From assembly GCA_030447645.1 (NCBI GenBank), contig JAUJOM010000009.1:2270-66269 (forward strand): 64,000 bases of DNA, given 5' to 3'. The position numbers and the translations under genes are program-made. Positions 26,003 to 35,778 of the stretch are shown piece by piece. This DNA is from Longimicrobiaceae bacterium. Lineage in GTDB: Bacteria; Gemmatimonadota; Gemmatimonadetes; Longimicrobiales; Longimicrobiaceae. The notes beneath the pieces are model-generated. The model worked only from the letters and a program-made list of their open reading frames with translations, had not been told where the DNA came from and searched no databases. Position 1 is the stretch's first letter, and the number at the start of each line of letters is the position of its first letter.

Positions 26003-26676
26003 GCCTCTTCCCGCTTCCTCTCCGTCACCAGCGCCTCGGCCCAGGCTTCCACCTCGCGCGCTTCCTGCGCGCTGACCACCTCGTCCTCCGCGTGAACGCC
26101 ATCGGGAGCATCCCCCCCACTTCGCTGGACCACCTCTTCCACGACCGTCGTCCAGGTTTGGCGCTGCGCTACTTTGCCTACGGTGCGTATCGCAAGCCGG
26201 TCGATCTGATCCGCGGCGCGAGTGTACGCGCGCACCTCGAAGCGAATCACGCCCGGGTCAGGCTCCTCCGTCAAAAAGCGAATCACGCCCGCGAAGAAGT
26301 GCCCCTCCAGCGTCACGCTCGTGATGACGCGGGAAGTCACCTCCTGCACCCGGACCTGCACGTGGCCGCGCATCGGTACGGCCAGGGTGAGTGTACCTCC
26401 TACTTCCAGCGTGGTGGGGGTTTCCGGCTCCGCGCCCACTTCGAGCAGCCCTTCCGGTGGGAGGGCACGGAAATGGTCGCGCACCAGCAGCAAGATTTCT
26501 TCGGGAGTCAAGCGGCTCCCCCGAATGTCGGCCCAGAAGCGCTCGCGATGCAAACGCCCGACGCCTTCCGACAGACGCATCTCGGGAAGATCGTCGGCCA
26601 GCTTACGAAGTCCGTCCGTGAGAGGGGTGGGGGTGACACCCAGCACCTCGGTCAATGCGTTGGCGCCATCGATCAC
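25987..26676 (-). CDS. DUF1990-family protein
   Basis: A 229-aa protein with the typical family run: GRLHRERFWADIRGSRLTPE, LLLVRDHFRALPPEG, EVGGTLTLAVPMRGHVQVRV, TLEGHFFAGVIRFL and VRAYTRAADQIDRLA. Its function is unknown, and the family sometimes occurs next to NAD-binding or lipid genes. The GTG at 26676 overlaps the upstream stop and has AGGAAG just ahead of it. The C-terminus is charged and probably disordered. It is coupled to the NAD(P)-binding protein, so the two may act together. Confidence 0.88.
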   Translation of the reverse strand: MIDGANALTEVLGVTPTPLTDGLRKLADDLPEMRLSEGVGRLHRERFWADIRGSRLTPEEILLLVRDHFRALPPEGLLEVGAEPETPTTLEVGGTLTLAVPMRGHVQVRVQEVTSRVITSVTLEGHFFAGVIRFLTEEPDPGVIRFEVRAYTRAADQIDRLAIRTVGKVAQRQTWTTVVEEVVQRSGGDAPDGVHAEDEVVSAQEAREVEAWAEALVTERKREEAPTPG

Positions 26677-27479
26677 ATTGCTTCCTGCAGCATGGTAATC
26701 TGGTCTGCCTTGATGGGGAGGCTGACGCCCAGTGCCTCCGCGGTCTTGGCGCCCGCCGCTGCCAGCCATTCAGGGACCGGGAGGCGCCTGGGGGTTGTCC
26801 GCGTAATTTCGGCGAAGCGGTCCACCAGATCGTTGGTGGTGGTGCGCTCGCTCCCGGCCAGTTCCAGTACCTGCCCAAACAGGTCTTCCCGCTCGACCGT
26901 TACGGCGAGCGCCTCCCCCAGATCTTCAACCCAGATCGGCTGAAACTCTTGCTCGCCGTCTCCCATCACCGGGATCACCGGGGATGCCCGCACGATCTTG
27001 AGCATCAGCGAGATCACCTCATCGCCTGGCCCGTAGACATTGCCTGGCCGGCAGATCGTCCAGTTGCCGCGGAACTGTCGAACGATCTCTTCTCCGGCGA
27101 GCTTGGAGCGGTGGTAGTCGGACTCCCCGGTGTCTGCCCCGAGTGAGGACACGTACACGAAACGGCGCACCTCAGCGGCTTCCGCCTCGCGCACCACACG
27201 CCGGGTCCCCTCCACGTTGATCCCGGCAAAGGTGAGCTTGGGCGCGTCTTCGGCCACGATACCGATCACGTGCAGCACCGCATCGCACCCGCGAGCCACG
27301 CCCTGGACGGACTCGTCGCTCCCCACGTCGCCGTCACGAGGCTCCACGCCCTCCGGCCATTGAGCGGCGACCTCAGATGCGTCGACGGCAAAGAGCCGGA
27401 CCGTGTGCCCGCGCGCGAGCAGGTGGTCTACGGCGGATTTGCCGACCAGTCCGGTACCGCCGGTTACGAGAACATGCAT
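26673..27479 (-). CDS. NAD(P)-binding protein, NmrA/atypical SDR (complex I NDUFA9-like)
   Basis: A 268-aa Rossmann-fold protein. MHVLVTGGTGLVGKSAV is the nucleotide-binding loop. DAVLHVIGIV, VYVSSLGAD, YHRSKLAGEEIVR and CRPGNVYGPGD follow the atypical SDR order (Tyr-x3-Lys-like YHRSK). The ATG at 27479 has AGGAG 6-7 nt upstream. It could be a sugar or isoprenoid epimerase or reductase, or an NDUFA9-like protein; the substrate cannot be told. It is divergent from the acyl-CoA dehydrogenase. Confidence 0.87.
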   Translation of the reverse strand: MHVLVTGGTGLVGKSAVDHLLARGHTVRLFAVDASEVAAQWPEGVEPRDGDVGSDESVQGVARGCDAVLHVIGIVAEDAPKLTFAGINVEGTRRVVREAEAAEVRRFVYVSSLGADTGESDYHRSKLAGEEIVRQFRGNWTICRPGNVYGPGDEVISLMLKIVRASPVIPVMGDGEQEFQPIWVEDLGEALAVTVEREDLFGQVLELAGSERTTTNDLVDRFAEITRTTPRRLPVPEWLAAAGAKTAEALGVSLPIKADQITMLQEAM

Positions 27480-27543
27480 GCAAACTCTCCTGGAGAACGG
27501 GGAGGCCGACACGTTGCACGAGGGGTGCCAGGCGAAGTCTTGT

Positions 27544-27627
27544 GTGAGTCAGGCTCACGGGTAGCTTGGAGCTTGAAGGTGCCAGGGCGGTCCGGTAGTT
27601 GCCACGCATACCCGGGTTCTAAACCCG
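27544..27627 (+). promoter_or_regulatory. Possible promoter and palindromes ahead of the acyl-CoA dehydrogenase
   Basis: TTGAAG (27573-27578) and TAGTTG (27596-27601) are 17 bp apart. Two small inverted repeats flank them: GTGAGtcaggCTCAC at 27544-27558 and CGGGTTctaAACCCG at 27613-27627. They could be operators for a fatty-acid-responsive repressor. The sequence match to any known box is not tested. Confidence 0.35.
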
Positions 27628-27647
27628 ACATTCACGGAGATGCCCCA

Positions 27648-29603
27648 ATGAGTGCCACCGATGGCAAGGGCCCGAGCGAGCAGGAGTCCCGCGAAGTCGC
27701 CGAGGCAGCCCGCGAAACCGAATGGACCGCGCCCAGCTTCGTGCGCGAATTGTTTCTCGGAAACTTCCGGCTGGACCTGATCCACCCCTATCCGCAGCAG
27801 TCGGCCGAGGACAAGAAGAAGACGGATGCGTACATGGCCAAGCTGCGCCGCTTCCTGCAAGAGAAGGTGGACCCGAACGAAATCGACCGGACCGGCGAGC
27901 TTCCGGAGGAGGTAGTCCAGGGGCTGCGCGAGCTGGGCGCGTTCGGGCTCAAGATCCCGGAGGAGTACGGCGGGATCGGCCTGTCGCAGGTGGGCTATGG
28001 CCGCACCATCGGAATGGTGACCAGCTACGACGGCAACCTGACGGCGCTGCTTTCAGCCCACCAATCCATCGGGGTGCCGCAGCCCTTGAAGATGTTCGGC
28101 ACCTCGGAGCAGAAGAAAAAGTACCTGCCGCGCCTGGCCGGGGGGGCGATCTCCGCGTTTGCCCTAACCGAGGCCGCTGTCGGCTCCGACCCGGCGGCGA
28201 TGACCACCACCGCCGCCCCGAGCGAGGACGGCGAAGCCTTTGTCCTGAATGGCGAAAAGCTGTGGTGCACCAACGGCACCATTGCGGAGCTGCTGGTGGT
28301 GATGGCGCGCACCCCCTCCAAGATGAAGGGTGGCAAGGAGATCCCCCAGATCACCGCCTTCATCGTGGAAGTCGACTCGCCGGGTGTCGAGATCACCTAT
28401 CGCTGCCGCTTCATGGGGCTCAAGGCGATCCAGAATGCGGTCATCCGCTTCGACAACGTCCGGGTTCCGCGCGAAAACATTCTTTGGGGCGAAGGCAAGG
28501 GCCTCAAGCTCGCGCTGATGACTCTAAACACCGGCCGTCTCACTCTCCCCATGAGCGCCGCGTATGGGGCCAAGGCGGCGGTGGAGATCGCGCGCAAATG
28601 GTCGAGCGAGCGCGTCCAGTGGGGCGCCCCCATCGGCAAGCACGACGCGGTGGCGCAAATGATCGGCGCCATGGCCGCGGATGCCTTCGCGATTGAATCC
28701 ATGGCCGAGCTCTCCTCCCTCCTCGCTGACCAGGCGCGGAACGACATCCGGCTGGAGGCCGCCATCGCCAAGCTGTGGGCCACGGAAGTGGGCTGGCGAA
28801 TCGCCGATGACCTGCTGCAGATCCGCGGTGGGCGCGGCTACGAAACGGCGGACTCGCTGAAAGGCCGCGGCGAGCTGCCCATCCCGGTGGAGCGAATGAT
28901 GCGCGACTTCCGCATCAACCGCATCTTCGAGGGCTCCTCGGAGATCATGCGGCTCTTCATCGCCCGCGAAGCCGTGGACACTCACCTGCAGGTCGCCGGC
29001 GAGCTGGTCAATCCGAAGGCGAGCATGGCCCAGAAGGCGGGCGCGATGGCCAGGGCCGGGGTGTTCTACGCCGCCTGGCTACCCAAGCAGCTGGTGGGCA
29101 GGGGGCAGCTACCCTCCTACCGCGAGTTCGGCCCGCTCGCCAAACACCTGCGCTTTGTTGAGCGTTCCTCACGCAAGCTGGCGCGCGGCATGTTCCGGGC
29201 GATGGCACAGTACCAGGCTAAATTGGAGCGGAAGCAAGCCCTGCTGGGTCGCTTTGTCGACATTGGCGCTGAGCTGTATGCCATGTCGGCCGCCTGCGTG
29301 CGTGCTCAAAGCTTGCGGGACGGCCCGAATGGCAGGGAGGCTGCGCAGCTGGCGGACGTGTTCTGCCGTCGCTCACGCCTGCGGGTGCACGACCTGTTCA
29401 GGCACCTGTTTCGCAATCAGGACGACGCCACCTATCGGCTCGCCCAGGACGTGCTCAAGGGTAACTATGCCTGGCTGGAGGAGGGTACGGCTCTTTCACT
29501 ACCCGACCGGATCGCGGCACCACAGCCGGGTCCTGGTGAGGCTTTCGTTGGCGAGCGCATCTCGGGTACGTCGGTGACCACACAGGTGGGCGCGAGCGGG
29601 TAG
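27648..29603 (+). CDS. Acyl-CoA dehydrogenase, long/very-long-chain type with C-terminal extension
   Basis: This FAD enzyme makes the first double bond in beta-oxidation. The protein is 651 aa, longer than the 380-aa short forms and like the VLCAD/ACAD9 group. It shows GLKIPEEYGGIGLSQ, FALTEAAVGSDPAAM, GEKLWCTNG, FDNVRVPRENILW, QIRGGRGYE and RDFRINRIFEGSSEIMR with the catalytic Glu region. The last 170 residues form the extra helical domain. The ATG at 27648 has GGAGAT upstream; an open frame extends further left without support. The likely partner (electron-transfer flavoprotein) is not in the window. Confidence 0.95.
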   Translation: MSATDGKGPSEQESREVAEAARETEWTAPSFVRELFLGNFRLDLIHPYPQQSAEDKKKTDAYMAKLRRFLQEKVDPNEIDRTGELPEEVVQGLRELGAFGLKIPEEYGGIGLSQVGYGRTIGMVTSYDGNLTALLSAHQSIGVPQPLKMFGTSEQKKKYLPRLAGGAISAFALTEAAVGSDPAAMTTTAAPSEDGEAFVLNGEKLWCTNGTIAELLVVMARTPSKMKGGKEIPQITAFIVEVDSPGVEITYRCRFMGLKAIQNAVIRFDNVRVPRENILWGEGKGLKLALMTLNTGRLTLPMSAAYGAKAAVEIARKWSSERVQWGAPIGKHDAVAQMIGAMAADAFAIESMAELSSLLADQARNDIRLEAAIAKLWATEVGWRIADDLLQIRGGRGYETADSLKGRGELPIPVERMMRDFRINRIFEGSSEIMRLFIAREAVDTHLQVAGELVNPKASMAQKAGAMARAGVFYAAWLPKQLVGRGQLPSYREFGPLAKHLRFVERSSRKLARGMFRAMAQYQAKLERKQALLGRFVDIGAELYAMSAACVRAQSLRDGPNGREAAQLADVFCRRSRLRVHDLFRHLFRNQDDATYRLAQDVLKGNYAWLEEGTALSLPDRIAAPQPGPGEAFVGERISGTSVTTQVGASG

Positions 29604-29629
29604 ACCCGCACCGCCCGAGCGTGTACAAT
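29601..29629 (+). promoter_or_regulatory. Predicted promoter of the Uma2-family gene
   Basis: TAGACC (29601-29606) and TACAAT (29624-29629) are 17 bp apart, giving a leader of about 50 nt. The -35 is mediocre and the -10 is good. It starts inside the stop codon of the preceding gene. Confidence 0.45.
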
Positions 29630-29686
29630 ACGCGAGCTCCATCGCAGCCCCTGTGCGCTGGGCTTCACTGCAACCCGGGAGCACTC

Positions 29687-30286
29687 GTGTCGACTCAGCT
29701 CCAGCCACGATCCGCCACCCCCGAAGAGTACCTCGCCGCGGAGCGTGCTTCCGAAACCCGCAGCGAGTACTTCGAGGGCAAAATCCTGGCGATGACTGGA
29801 GCTAACCGCGCGCACAACCTTGTTGTTCTGAACGTCGGGGCAGAGTTGCGCGCGCAGCTGCGAAGGCGCCCCTGCGAAAGCTATGTGGAGGGGATGCGGA
29901 TTAGAGTCACGGGAACCGCGCTTTACACCTACCCCGATGTGGTGGTCGTCTGCGGGGAACCCCAATTCGAAGATGAGAACGTGGACACGCTGCTCAACCC
30001 GACCCTGATCGTGGAGGTACTTTCTCCCTCAACCGAGCGGTACGACCGGGGACGAAAGTTGGAGCACTACCGCAAGATCCCATCGCTCGCCGAGTACGTG
30101 TTGGTGGCGCAGGACGCACGCAGGATCGAGTGGTATACCCGCCAGGAAAGCGGTCTCTGGTCCTACCGTGACACCCAGGAGGGGCAGCAAACGGTGGAAC
30201 TCGCCTCGATCAGCTGCACGCTCCCGCTTGACGAGGTGTACGATCGAATCGACTTCGGGAGAACACCCGCTGCACGCTCTGAGTAG
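29687..30286 (+). CDS. Uma2-family (DUF820) putative restriction-endonuclease-like protein
   Basis: A 199-aa protein of the Uma2 group, which has a PD-(D/E)xK nuclease fold. Signatures are TPEEYLAAERASETRSEYFEGKI, AHNLVVLNVGAEL, LYTYPDVVVVCG, LLNPTLIVEVLSPSTERYDRG, and KLEHYRKIPSLAEYVLV. The catalytic set is the Asp of YPDVVVV and the Glu-x-Leu of IVEVLS. The GTG start at 29687 has GGGAG 5 nt upstream. These genes are abundant in some phyla, and their role is not settled. It stands alone, with no transposase or methylase beside it. Confidence 0.9.
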   Translation: MSTQLQPRSATPEEYLAAERASETRSEYFEGKILAMTGANRAHNLVVLNVGAELRAQLRRRPCESYVEGMRIRVTGTALYTYPDVVVVCGEPQFEDENVDTLLNPTLIVEVLSPSTERYDRGRKLEHYRKIPSLAEYVLVAQDARRIEWYTRQESGLWSYRDTQEGQQTVELASISCTLPLDEVYDRIDFGRTPAARSE

Positions 30287-30396
30287 CGGGTCTTGCCGGT
30301 CCTCCAGTCCACATTCCCTTGCCCAAACCCGCCCTGCAGGGTCATATTTGCACCCGGGTATTCATTACGTAAGCGATTGACGCTTCATATAAATAG

Positions 30397-33300
30397 ATGT
30401 CGTTCTGTCATCTTCATTGCCATTCGGAGTACTCCCTCCTGGATGGTGCCAACCGCGTTGGGGATCTGATCCGGCGTGCCCAGGAATGGGAGCAGCCGGC
30501 GCTGGCCCTGACGGACCACGGCTGCATGTTCGGCGCGTGGACCTTTCAAGAGCAGGCCAAGAAGGCGGGCGTCAAGCCGATCGTGGGAATGGAGGCGTAC
30601 GTCGCGCCTGGCAGCAGACTCGAGCGCAGTAAAAGCAAAGGCGAAAAGGGATACTACCACCTGGTTCTGCTCGCCCGCGACCTCCAGGGCTACAGGAATC
30701 TCAGCAAGCTTTCCTCCATTGGCTACACCGAGGGGTTCTACGCAAAGCCTCGTATCGACCGCGAAGTCCTCGCCAGGCACTCCGAAGGATTGATCGTATC
30801 CAGCGCCTGCCTCGCGGGCGAGATAGCGCAGCACCTGATGGCGGACCGCTGGGGCCAGGCCCGCGAAGCCGCGGCCTGGTACGCGGAGCTTTTTCAGGGG
30901 CGCTACTACCTGGAGGTGCAGGGCCACGACTCCGAGGGGCAGCACGAGCTTAACCGACGCATTTTCAAGCTCGCTGACGAGATCGGGCTGCCGGTGGTGG
31001 CCACCAACGATGCGCACTTCCTCAAGGGCGAGCACCACGAGGCGCACGACGTCCTGCTTTGCATCGGGTTGGGCAAGGATTTCGACGACCCCAACCGCAT
31101 GAAGTACGACCGGGAGTTGTACTTCAAGAATGCCGACGAGATGCGGGAGCGCTTCCCAGATCGCCCGGACGTGCTGGAAAACACCCTGCGCATCGCCGAG
31201 GAAGTGGAGCTGGCGATGCCCAAGAAGTACCACGTGCCGGCATTCCCCTTCCCGAGGGGATGGCGAACGAGAACCAGATGCTGCGGCAGTGGGTGTGGGA
31301 CGGCGCCCGGGAAAGGTACGGCGACCCGGTGCCCGAGCACGTGCAGGAGCGGATCGAATACGAGCTGGGTGTCATTACGGATCCCAAGCTCAACTATGCA
31401 GGCTACTTCCTGATCACCGCGGATTTCATTCGCTGGGCCCGCGACCATGGGATCCCCGTGGGACCGGGACGCGGCTCGGCGGCGGGAAGCATTGTGGCGT
31501 ACTGCACGGGAATCACCGATCTTTGCCCCTCCGGTTCGACCTGCTTTTTGAGCGCTTCCTGAACCCCGAGCGCGTCTCCATGCCCGACGTGGACGTGGAC
31601 TTTTGCTTCGAGCGTCGCGGCGAGGTGATCGAGTACGTGCGCGAAAAGTACGGGCGTGACGCCGTGGCGCAGATCGTCACCTTCGGGACGATGAAGTCGC
31701 GCGCCGTGGTCAAGGACGTCGGGCGCACCCTGGGCTTCCAGCCTGCCGAAACCGACCGGCTCGCCAAGCTGATCCCCAACGGGCCAGCGTACTCCCTCAC
31801 CGTGGCCGAGGCGGTCGACAAGATCCCGGAGATCAAGGAGCTATACGAGAGTGACGCGCGGTACACGAGGCTGCTCGACCTGTCGCAAACGCTGGAAGGG
31901 CTCTCCCGTCACTCGTCGGTGCACGCCGCCGGGGTGGTGATCGCCCCGGGACCGGTGGACGAGTACGTCCCCGTGTGCACCCAGAGCACCAAGGGGTCCG
32001 GCGGAAATGGCGAGTCGGTGATCGTCACCCAGTACGACATGACCTGCCTGGAAAAGGCGGGCATGCTGAAGATGGACTTCCTGGGACTCAAGACGCTCAC
32101 GGTCATCCACGACGCGGTCGTCATGATCCGCGCGCGGCACGGAGCGCTGAAGCACCCCAAGACGGATCAGGAGTTCGCCCGCGCGGAGGAGATCCCGCTG
32201 GACGACCCGGACGTTTACGCCATGCTCGCCGCGCGGCGGCACCAGCGGCGTATTCCAGTTCGAATCTTCGCTCGCCACGGAAAAGCTGCGGGCGATGAAG
32301 GCGGACCGCTTCGACGACCTGATCGCCACCAACGCGCTGATCCGCCCCGGTCCACTGGACATGGGGATGGACCTGGTGTACATCCGCCGCAAGCTGGGAC
32401 AGGAGCCGGTGCGCTATGCACACCCTGATCTCGCCGAAACGCTGGAGCCCACCTACGGCGTGATCGTGTATCAGGAGCAGGTGATGCGCATCGCGCAGGT
32501 CCTGGCGGGGCTGTCGCTCGCGGAAGCCGACGTGCTCCGCAAGGCGGTAGGCAAAAAAGACGCGGCATTGATCGCCAAGGAGCTGGGCAAGTTCGTCGAG
32601 AAGGCCGTGGAGCGCGGGCACGACCGCCCGGTCATTCAGGATATCGCGGACCAGATCGAGGCATTCGGCCGCTACGGCTTCAACAAGTCGCACTCCGCCG
32701 CGTATGGGCTGCTGAGCTACCAGACCGCGTGGCTCAAGTGCCACTACCCGGCGGAGTTCATGGCGGCGCTGATGTCCAGCGTGGTGGACAAGGCGGAGGA
32801 AGTGGTCGCCTACATCGCCGCCTGCCGTGAGCTCGGCAAGTCGCTGCCTCGCGTAGGTCGGGGTGGTGTCGAAGTCCTGCCGCCGCATGTCAACGAATCC
32901 AACCTCAAGTTCACGGTGGTGGGTGAGGGCGTCGGCCAGGTCCGCTTCGGACTGGGCGCGATCCGGGGCGTGGGAGAGGGGGCGGTGCGCTCCATCATCG
33001 CCGCTCGGGAGGTGGAGGGGCCGTTCAGCTCCATGTTCGATTTCCTGAAGCGCATCGATCTGCGCCTGTGCAACAAGAGGGTGGTTGAAGCGCTGATCTC
33101 CGCCGGTGCACTGGATGGATTCGACGCGGGAGCGGGGCGGGCCCAGCTGCTCGCGGGGCTGGACGAAAGCTTTGGGGCGGCGCAGGCGGCACAGCGGGAG
33201 CTGGAAAGTGCCCAGGACTCGCTCTTCGGGAGCGTATCCGGGGCGCAGATCCAGGCCCCGCCGCTCCCTCCGGTGGAGAAGTGGAGTGAAACCGAGCGAC

Positions 33301-33944
33301 TCACGCGGGAAAAGCAGATCCTGGGCTTCTTCATTTCCGGGCACCCGCTGGACCGTTTCCGCGAGGACGTGGCGCTCTTCGATGGCACGGTGAACACGGC
33401 TACACTTGGGGCCCATCGGGATGCCAAGGTTGAGCTCGCCTGCGTGCTCACCGAAGTTGTACGGCAGATCTCCAAAAAGGACGGCTCCGAATGGGGCCGG
33501 CTAACGGTGGAAGACTTCCACGGCACCGCCACGGTGCTCGCCTTCGGCGAGTCGTGGGCACGCTGCAAGGAGGCGCTGCGGCAGGATGCCCCCGTGCTGA
33601 TCCGCGGCGCCGTCTCCAACCGGGAGCGCGACGAGGAAGACCCACCCATCTTTCTGGACAGTGTGGTCCCCCTGGCGACGCTGCGTGAAAACGGCGAGAT
33701 CGGGGTTTGCCTGGAGCTAGGCTCGGATGGAGCCGCGCCGGAGTCGCTCGCAGCCGCCAGGCGCGCGCTCGCGGAGCACCCGGGCTCCGGACCGGTTACC
33801 GTGGTATGGTGCAATGGCGGAGGCGCCTCCCCGGAGGCACCCCGGCTCCGCTCCCGCTCGCTACGGGTCACTCCGCGGGACGATCTGCTGAACGTGCTCC
33901 GCGACACCCTGGGCGCGGATCGGGTCCGCCTGGTGAGGGCATAA
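30397..33944 (+). CDS. dnaE: DNA polymerase III alpha subunit; three frame breaks in the sequence
   Basis: This is the replicative polymerase, about 1,180 aa. The N-terminal PHP domain opens with [14 protein letters not shown] and TDHGCMFG. The palm holds [15 protein letters not shown] and the PDVDVDF metal motif. The tail has [18 protein letters not shown], the helix-hairpin region and an OB fold. The frame breaks at the C-runs 31245-31253 and 31526-31529 are each fixed by one added C. Near 32230-32240 one base is extra (or two are missing), after which the frame reads [12 protein letters not shown]. The ATG has no Shine-Dalgarno sequence; AT-rich DNA (TATAAA at 30388-30393) lies just ahead. 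The stop overlaps accA (TAATG). Confidence 0.96.
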
Positions 33945-34909
33945 TGGCTAACAACTCGCATCTGGACTTCGAGCGCTCGATCGCGGAGGTCGATGATCAG
34001 ATCACGCGTCTACGCACCCTCGCCCGCGAGCGCGGCCTGGACGTGTCCGGCGAAATTCGCTCGCTGGAGCGGAAGCTCCATACCCTCAAAGAAGACACCT
34101 TCCGAAACCTGTCGCCGATCGAGCGGGTGCAGGTCGCCCGGCATCCACGACGGCCGTACACGCGTGATTACCTGGAGCTCGCCTTCACTGACTGGATCGA
34201 GCTGCACGGAGACCGGGCGTTCCGCGATGATCGCTCGATCATCGGCGGCTGGACCCGGCTGGATGGTGAATCGGTGATGCTGATCGGCCAGCAAAAGGGC
34301 CGGGACATGAAGCAGAACCTGCGGCGCAACTTCGGGATGCCGCACCCCGAAGGATACCGCAAGGCGCTGCGGCTGATGAAGCTCGCCGAAAAGTTCGGGC
34401 GCCCGGTCGTCACGCTGATCGACACGCCGGGAGCCTACCCCGGCCTGGGTGCGGAGGAGCGGGGCCAGGCGGAAGCCATTGCGCGCAACCTGCGGGAGAT
34501 GGCGGCACTTCGGGTGCCCACCATCGCGGTGGTGATCGGCGAGGGTGGCTCTGGCGGCGCGCTCGCCATCGGCGTGGCCGACCGGGTGTTGATGCTCGAA
34601 AACAGCGTTTACTCGGTGATCAGCCCCGAAGGCTGTGCCGCGATCCTGTGGAAGTCCAGCGCGGAAAAGGAGAAAGCGGCGGCCGCTCTCAAGATCACCG
34701 CCGAGGACCTTCAAGGTCTCGAAATCATCGATGAGGTCATCCCGGAGCCCGCGGGAGGCGCGCACTCCGACTGGGAGCGCACCGCTGCGGCGCTGAAGCG
34801 CGCGCTTCTCCGGCAACTTGGGGAGCTTCGGGAAATTCCGATTGATGAGCTGCGCCCTGCGCGCTGGGAAAAATACATGGCGATGGGCGAGTGGAGGACG
34901 AGCCGGTGA
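33944..34909 (+). CDS. accA: Acetyl-CoA carboxylase carboxyltransferase, alpha subunit
   Basis: AccA and AccD together move the carboxyl group from biotin to acetyl-CoA, the first step of fatty-acid synthesis. The 321-aa protein has the standard order: LDFERSIAEVDDQI, LSPIERVQVARHPRRPYTRDY, FTDWIELHGDRAFRDD, IGQQKGRD, NFGMPHPEGYRKALRLM, DTPGAYPGLGAEERGQAEAIA, GEGGSGGALAIGVAD and SVISPEGCAAILWKSS. The ATG overlaps the dnaE stop (TAATG), an old and widespread pairing. AccD is not in the window. Confidence 0.98.
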   Translation: MANNSHLDFERSIAEVDDQITRLRTLARERGLDVSGEIRSLERKLHTLKEDTFRNLSPIERVQVARHPRRPYTRDYLELAFTDWIELHGDRAFRDDRSIIGGWTRLDGESVMLIGQQKGRDMKQNLRRNFGMPHPEGYRKALRLMKLAEKFGRPVVTLIDTPGAYPGLGAEERGQAEAIARNLREMAALRVPTIAVVIGEGGSGGALAIGVADRVLMLENSVYSVISPEGCAAILWKSSAEKEKAAAALKITAEDLQGLEIIDEVIPEPAGGAHSDWERTAAALKRALLRQLGELREIPIDELRPARWEKYMAMGEWRTSR

Positions 34910-35778
34910 TTGCCCTTCCCGTTCTCCAGCCCCTGCCCTCCCCCGAAAGCGCGGGGCGCGTAGTCGAGGTTGCCTTCAAGGGCATCCGAACCGGCTTTTA
35001 CAATTCGGACATTCCGGACGCACGGGCGGGCGAGTACGTGCTGGTGGAAAGCGATCGCGGGCGTGATCTGGGGCGGGTTCGGTCACTCGGCGGGGTCGCG
35101 CTCGCCAAGTGCTCCGACAAAGGCACACCCACGGCCCGGCTGCTTCGGCGGGCCGAGCAGGCGGAGATCGATCAGCTCGTTGCCCTGCGTGCCGACGAGG
35201 ACCGCATCCGGCGCACCAGCCGCGAAATGGTGCTCCGCCAGGGTCTCGACATGAAGGTGACGGACGCCGAGTGGCAGTGGGATCGCAACCGGCTCACCAT
35301 CTACTTCACGGCGGAGCGAAGGGTGGACTTTCGCGAGCTGGTGCGTGAAATGGCTCGCGCCTTTCGTACGCGGATCGAACTGAAGCAGATCGGTGTGCGC
35401 GACGAAGCCGCGCTGCTCGGCGGCGTCGGGCGATGTGGCCGGGACCTGTGCTGCGCGACCTGGCTCCGGGAGATCAAGCCGATTTCGCTGCAGCTGGCCA
35501 AGGACCAGAACCTGTCGCTCAACCCGCAGCAGATTTCCGGCAGCTGCGGCCGGCTCCTGTGCTGTCTGACCTATGAACACGACGCATACCTGCAGGCTCG
35601 CAAGCGCTTCCCCCGGGAAGGCAAGACGCTCCGCACCCTTCAGGGCATGGAGCGAGTGGCGGCGATCGACATCTGGAGGGATCAGGTAACACTGCAGAAC
35701 GAGGCACGTCAGCGCCGGACTGTCACCCTGGTGGAGTTGACGGCGGAGATGCAGAAAGCGTCCGTGGGGGCGGCTTGA
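34906..35778 (+). CDS. ricT: RicT-like PSP1-domain Fe-S protein
   Basis: RicT (YaaT) works with RicA and RicF in Bacillus in RNA processing and phosphorelay control, and the complex binds Fe-S clusters. Here 290 aa carry the PSP1 domain (FKGIRTGFYNS, EYVLVESDRGRDLGRV, VDFRELVREMARAF). Conserved cysteines are present: C177/C182/C183 in RCGRDLCC and C214/C219/C220 in SCGRLLCCLTYEHDAY. The GTG at 34906 overlaps the accA stop and has GGAGG 8 nt upstream. RicA and RicF are not seen, so its role outside spore-formers may differ. It sits between accA and metG. Confidence 0.9.
   Translation: MIALPVLQPLPSPESAGRVVEVAFKGIRTGFYNSDIPDARAGEYVLVESDRGRDLGRVRSLGGVALAKCSDKGTPTARLLRRAEQAEIDQLVALRADEDRIRRTSREMVLRQGLDMKVTDAEWQWDRNRLTIYFTAERRVDFRELVREMARAFRTRIELKQIGVRDEAALLGGVGRCGRDLCCATWLREIKPISLQLAKDQNLSLNPQQISGSCGRLLCCLTYEHDAYLQARKRFPREGKTLRTLQGMERVAAIDIWRDQVTLQNEARQRRTVTLVELTAEMQKASVGAA

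Noticed and set aside
29687-30286. Uma2 gene as part of a restriction or defence island
   Set aside because: Neighbours are an acyl-CoA dehydrogenase and dnaE. There is no methylase, transposase or toxin-antitoxin pair.
30397-33944. dnaE read as a set of split polymerase genes
   Set aside because: The pieces join in family order with base changes at the breaks, and conserved motifs cross the joints. Split DnaE genes with inteins would need intein sequence, which is absent.
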